From assembly GCA_002005505.1 (NCBI GenBank), contig KV908365.1, positions 486,687-496,686 on the forward strand: 10,000 bases of DNA. The letters run 5' to 3'. Under the pieces are notes generated by a model. That model did not search any database and was not told the origin of the DNA. It saw only the letters and a list, made by a program, of their open reading frames with translations. The stretch is from Botryococcus braunii. Lineage: Eukaryota > Chlorophyta > Trebouxiophyceae. Shown piece by piece: positions 1-10,000 of this stretch. The position numbers and the translations under genes are program-made. Every line of letters starts with the position of its first letter. Positions within the stretch are counted from its first letter, which is position 1.

Positions 1-153
1 GGCATGGGTACTTGGATTGTGCAACGCTGACATGATGGATTTGTGGGGCAAACCAAGTAGGATGGGTACTGGGGCCTTGAAGCGAACCAAACAGGATGGG
101 TACTTGGATCTGTGCAAAGCTGATTTGCTGGGTTTGTGGGGCAAACCAAACAG
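1..153 (+). repeat. 58-59 bp tandem array before exon 1
   Basis: GATGGGTACT-type motifs begin near 3, 61, 95 and 154, with GTTTGTGGGGCAAACCAA-like sequence between. The spacings are 58, a truncated 34, and 59. The last unit runs into exon 1 itself: the copy at 92-121 (CAG|GATGGGTACTTGGATCTG) reads DGYLDLCKAD, while exon 1 reads DGYLDLFKAK. The array therefore carries earlier copies of the exon 1 acceptor and first codons. Confidence 0.8.
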
Positions 154-9109
<8,956 letters not shown>

Positions 9110-9217
9110 GTGAGTTTTTTTTTCCCCTGTTCATTGCGTCCGCTGGTTTTTGTTGTGTTGGGGGCCTGCGGTCTTGTATGCTGTGACGTGTTGTGCTCAC
9201 TCGTCGATGTGTCTGAG

Positions 9218-9310
9218 TTCAGTAAGCTTGGCATGAAGTTCGCCATCGCTTTGCTTATGCTAGTTGTGAAGGCCAGGAAGGCATCGCCAAAGATCAAAAG
9301 GAACTCCTGC
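9218..9310 (+). CDS. Possible SCC3 exon 14
   Basis: Starting after GTGTCTGAG it would encode FSKLGMKFAIALLMLVVKAR KASPKIKRNSC, phase 0 in and out, ending at a consensus donor TGC|GTGAGT (9311). The phase is what exon 13 requires and the hydrophobic helix suits a HEAT repeat, but I see no clear match to remembered SCC3 sequence, and the acceptor has only a mixed pyrimidine tract. It could equally be intron. The sequence just after the donor is repeated three more times downstream. Confidence 0.35.
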
Positions 9311-9460
9311 GTGAGTCAAGGCCTGTTCTGGAATCAAGTGGGGCTGTCGTGAGCCCACACAAGTTCTGGACCTGTCTTCCAATCACGTGGGGCTATCATG
9401 AGCTCGCACAAGTTTTGGGCCTGTTTTGGCAACCACGTGGGGCTATCGTGAGCTCGCACA
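9311..9460 (+). repeat. 49-50 bp repeat starting at a donor-like site
   Basis: GTGAG-type sites occur at 9311, 9349, 9398 (ATGAG) and 9448, each followed by CCTGTTYTGG...AATCACGTGGGGCTATCGT-like sequence. The first unit begins with the consensus donor of putative exon 14. Confidence 0.8.
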
Positions 9461-9539
9461 GGACTATTGTGAATCCCTCCCGCCTAAGTCCTCATGAGAA
9501 TCCATACAGTACAGTTTTGATATCTGTTTTTGATTCAGG

Positions 9540-10000
9540 TTGACCATAGCATCTATCAGGTATCTTTCAGGTGATCTATCAGGGCTATCAGGTATTCACC
9601 AAGTGTACGTGAGGTATATTTTACGACTGTCAAGCAATCATCAAGTATCTATTAGGTGCTCTATCAGGACTATCACGCTATCAGGTCTATCAGGTATTTA
9701 TCAGCATCTGTCAGGTGTCTATCAGGTTCTCTATCAGGTCTTTCAGCTTTTCATCAAGTATCTGTCAGGTGTTTATCAGGTATCTATAGGTAGTTATCAG
9801 GTATCTATCAGGTATTTATCGGGTATCTATGAGGTAGTTATCAGGTATCTGTCAGGTAGTTATCATGTATCTATAAGGTCTATCAGGTACTTATCAAGTA
9901 TCTCTGAGTTATCCATCAGGTTGTAATTGAGTCTATCAGGTATCTACAAGATCTAACAGGGAATTTGCCAAGAATCTCTTAGGTATGCATCAGGTATTTA
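9540..10000 (+). repeat. TATCAGGTATC minisatellite, open at window end
   Basis: Dozens of degenerate units of about 10-12 nt (TATCAGGTATCTATCAGG) fill the rest of the window. Translations with VYQVSIRYLSG-like repeats are shadows. The array continues past 10000. Stretch 9461-9539 shows no feature. Confidence 0.95.

Noticed and set aside
9540..9926. Frame with YLSGVYQVSIRY-like repeats
   Set aside because: Produced by the TATCAGGTATC minisatellite; no stop simply because of unit composition.

Overview
This window is nuclear eukaryotic DNA. It holds one gene, on the + strand, cut into short GC-rich exons by introns that are almost entirely microsatellite, minisatellite or locally duplicated sequence. 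Read in order, the exons spell the middle of the cohesin HEAT-repeat subunit SCC3 (STAG/SA/stromalin). I recognised it from remembered family sequence; no search was run. Thirteen exons (154..9109) join to 2157 nt, 719 codons, with no internal stop, and the splice phases agree at all twelve junctions. A fourteenth exon (9218..9310) is possible. The start and the end of the gene both lie outside the window.

The protein resembles plant SCC3 at several points (for example a Cys at the exon 1/2 junction, and the block joined from exons 8 and 9). Third positions are G/C-rich, donors are often GTGC, and plant-type TTTAGGG/CCCTAAA motifs occur in introns 8 and 9. Together these suggest a green alga. 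That is an inference and I cannot name a species.

Layout: exon 1 (end of the STAG domain) follows a 58-59 bp array. Intron 1 is (CT)n...(GA)n. Exon 2 follows. Intron 2 carries a 412-nt unbroken purine tract with a GGGA array and then (GT)n. Exons 3-4 encode the stromalin conservative domain and are separated by (CG)n(CA)n. Exon 5 follows a ~28-37 bp minisatellite. Exon 6 is followed by a 21-bp minisatellite that begins at its donor. Exon 7 is followed by a 41-bp repeat and (GT)n. Exon 8 follows a tandem decoy copy of its own start. Exon 9 follows several decayed copies of its own start. Exon 10 lies between a purine-only and a pyrimidine-only tract. Exons 11, 12 and 13 follow; exon 13 is preceded by an ~83-bp repeat with a three-unit (~251 bp) higher-order period. 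The window ends in a TATCAGG-type minisatellite.

The most unusual signal is that many tandem duplications straddle exon-intron boundaries. Acceptor plus exon start is copied at exons 1, 8, 9 and possibly 13. Exon end plus donor is copied at exons 8 and 9, and arrays start at the donors of exon 6 and putative exon 14. This leaves a series of decoy splice sites and fossil exon pieces, at least one of them (exon 8) with a preserved frame ending in a stop. A second signal is that complementary simple-sequence tracts flank exons 3, 4 and 10 and could fold them out of the pre-mRNA. No tRNA, rRNA, CRISPR array, promoter or intact transposon was found.
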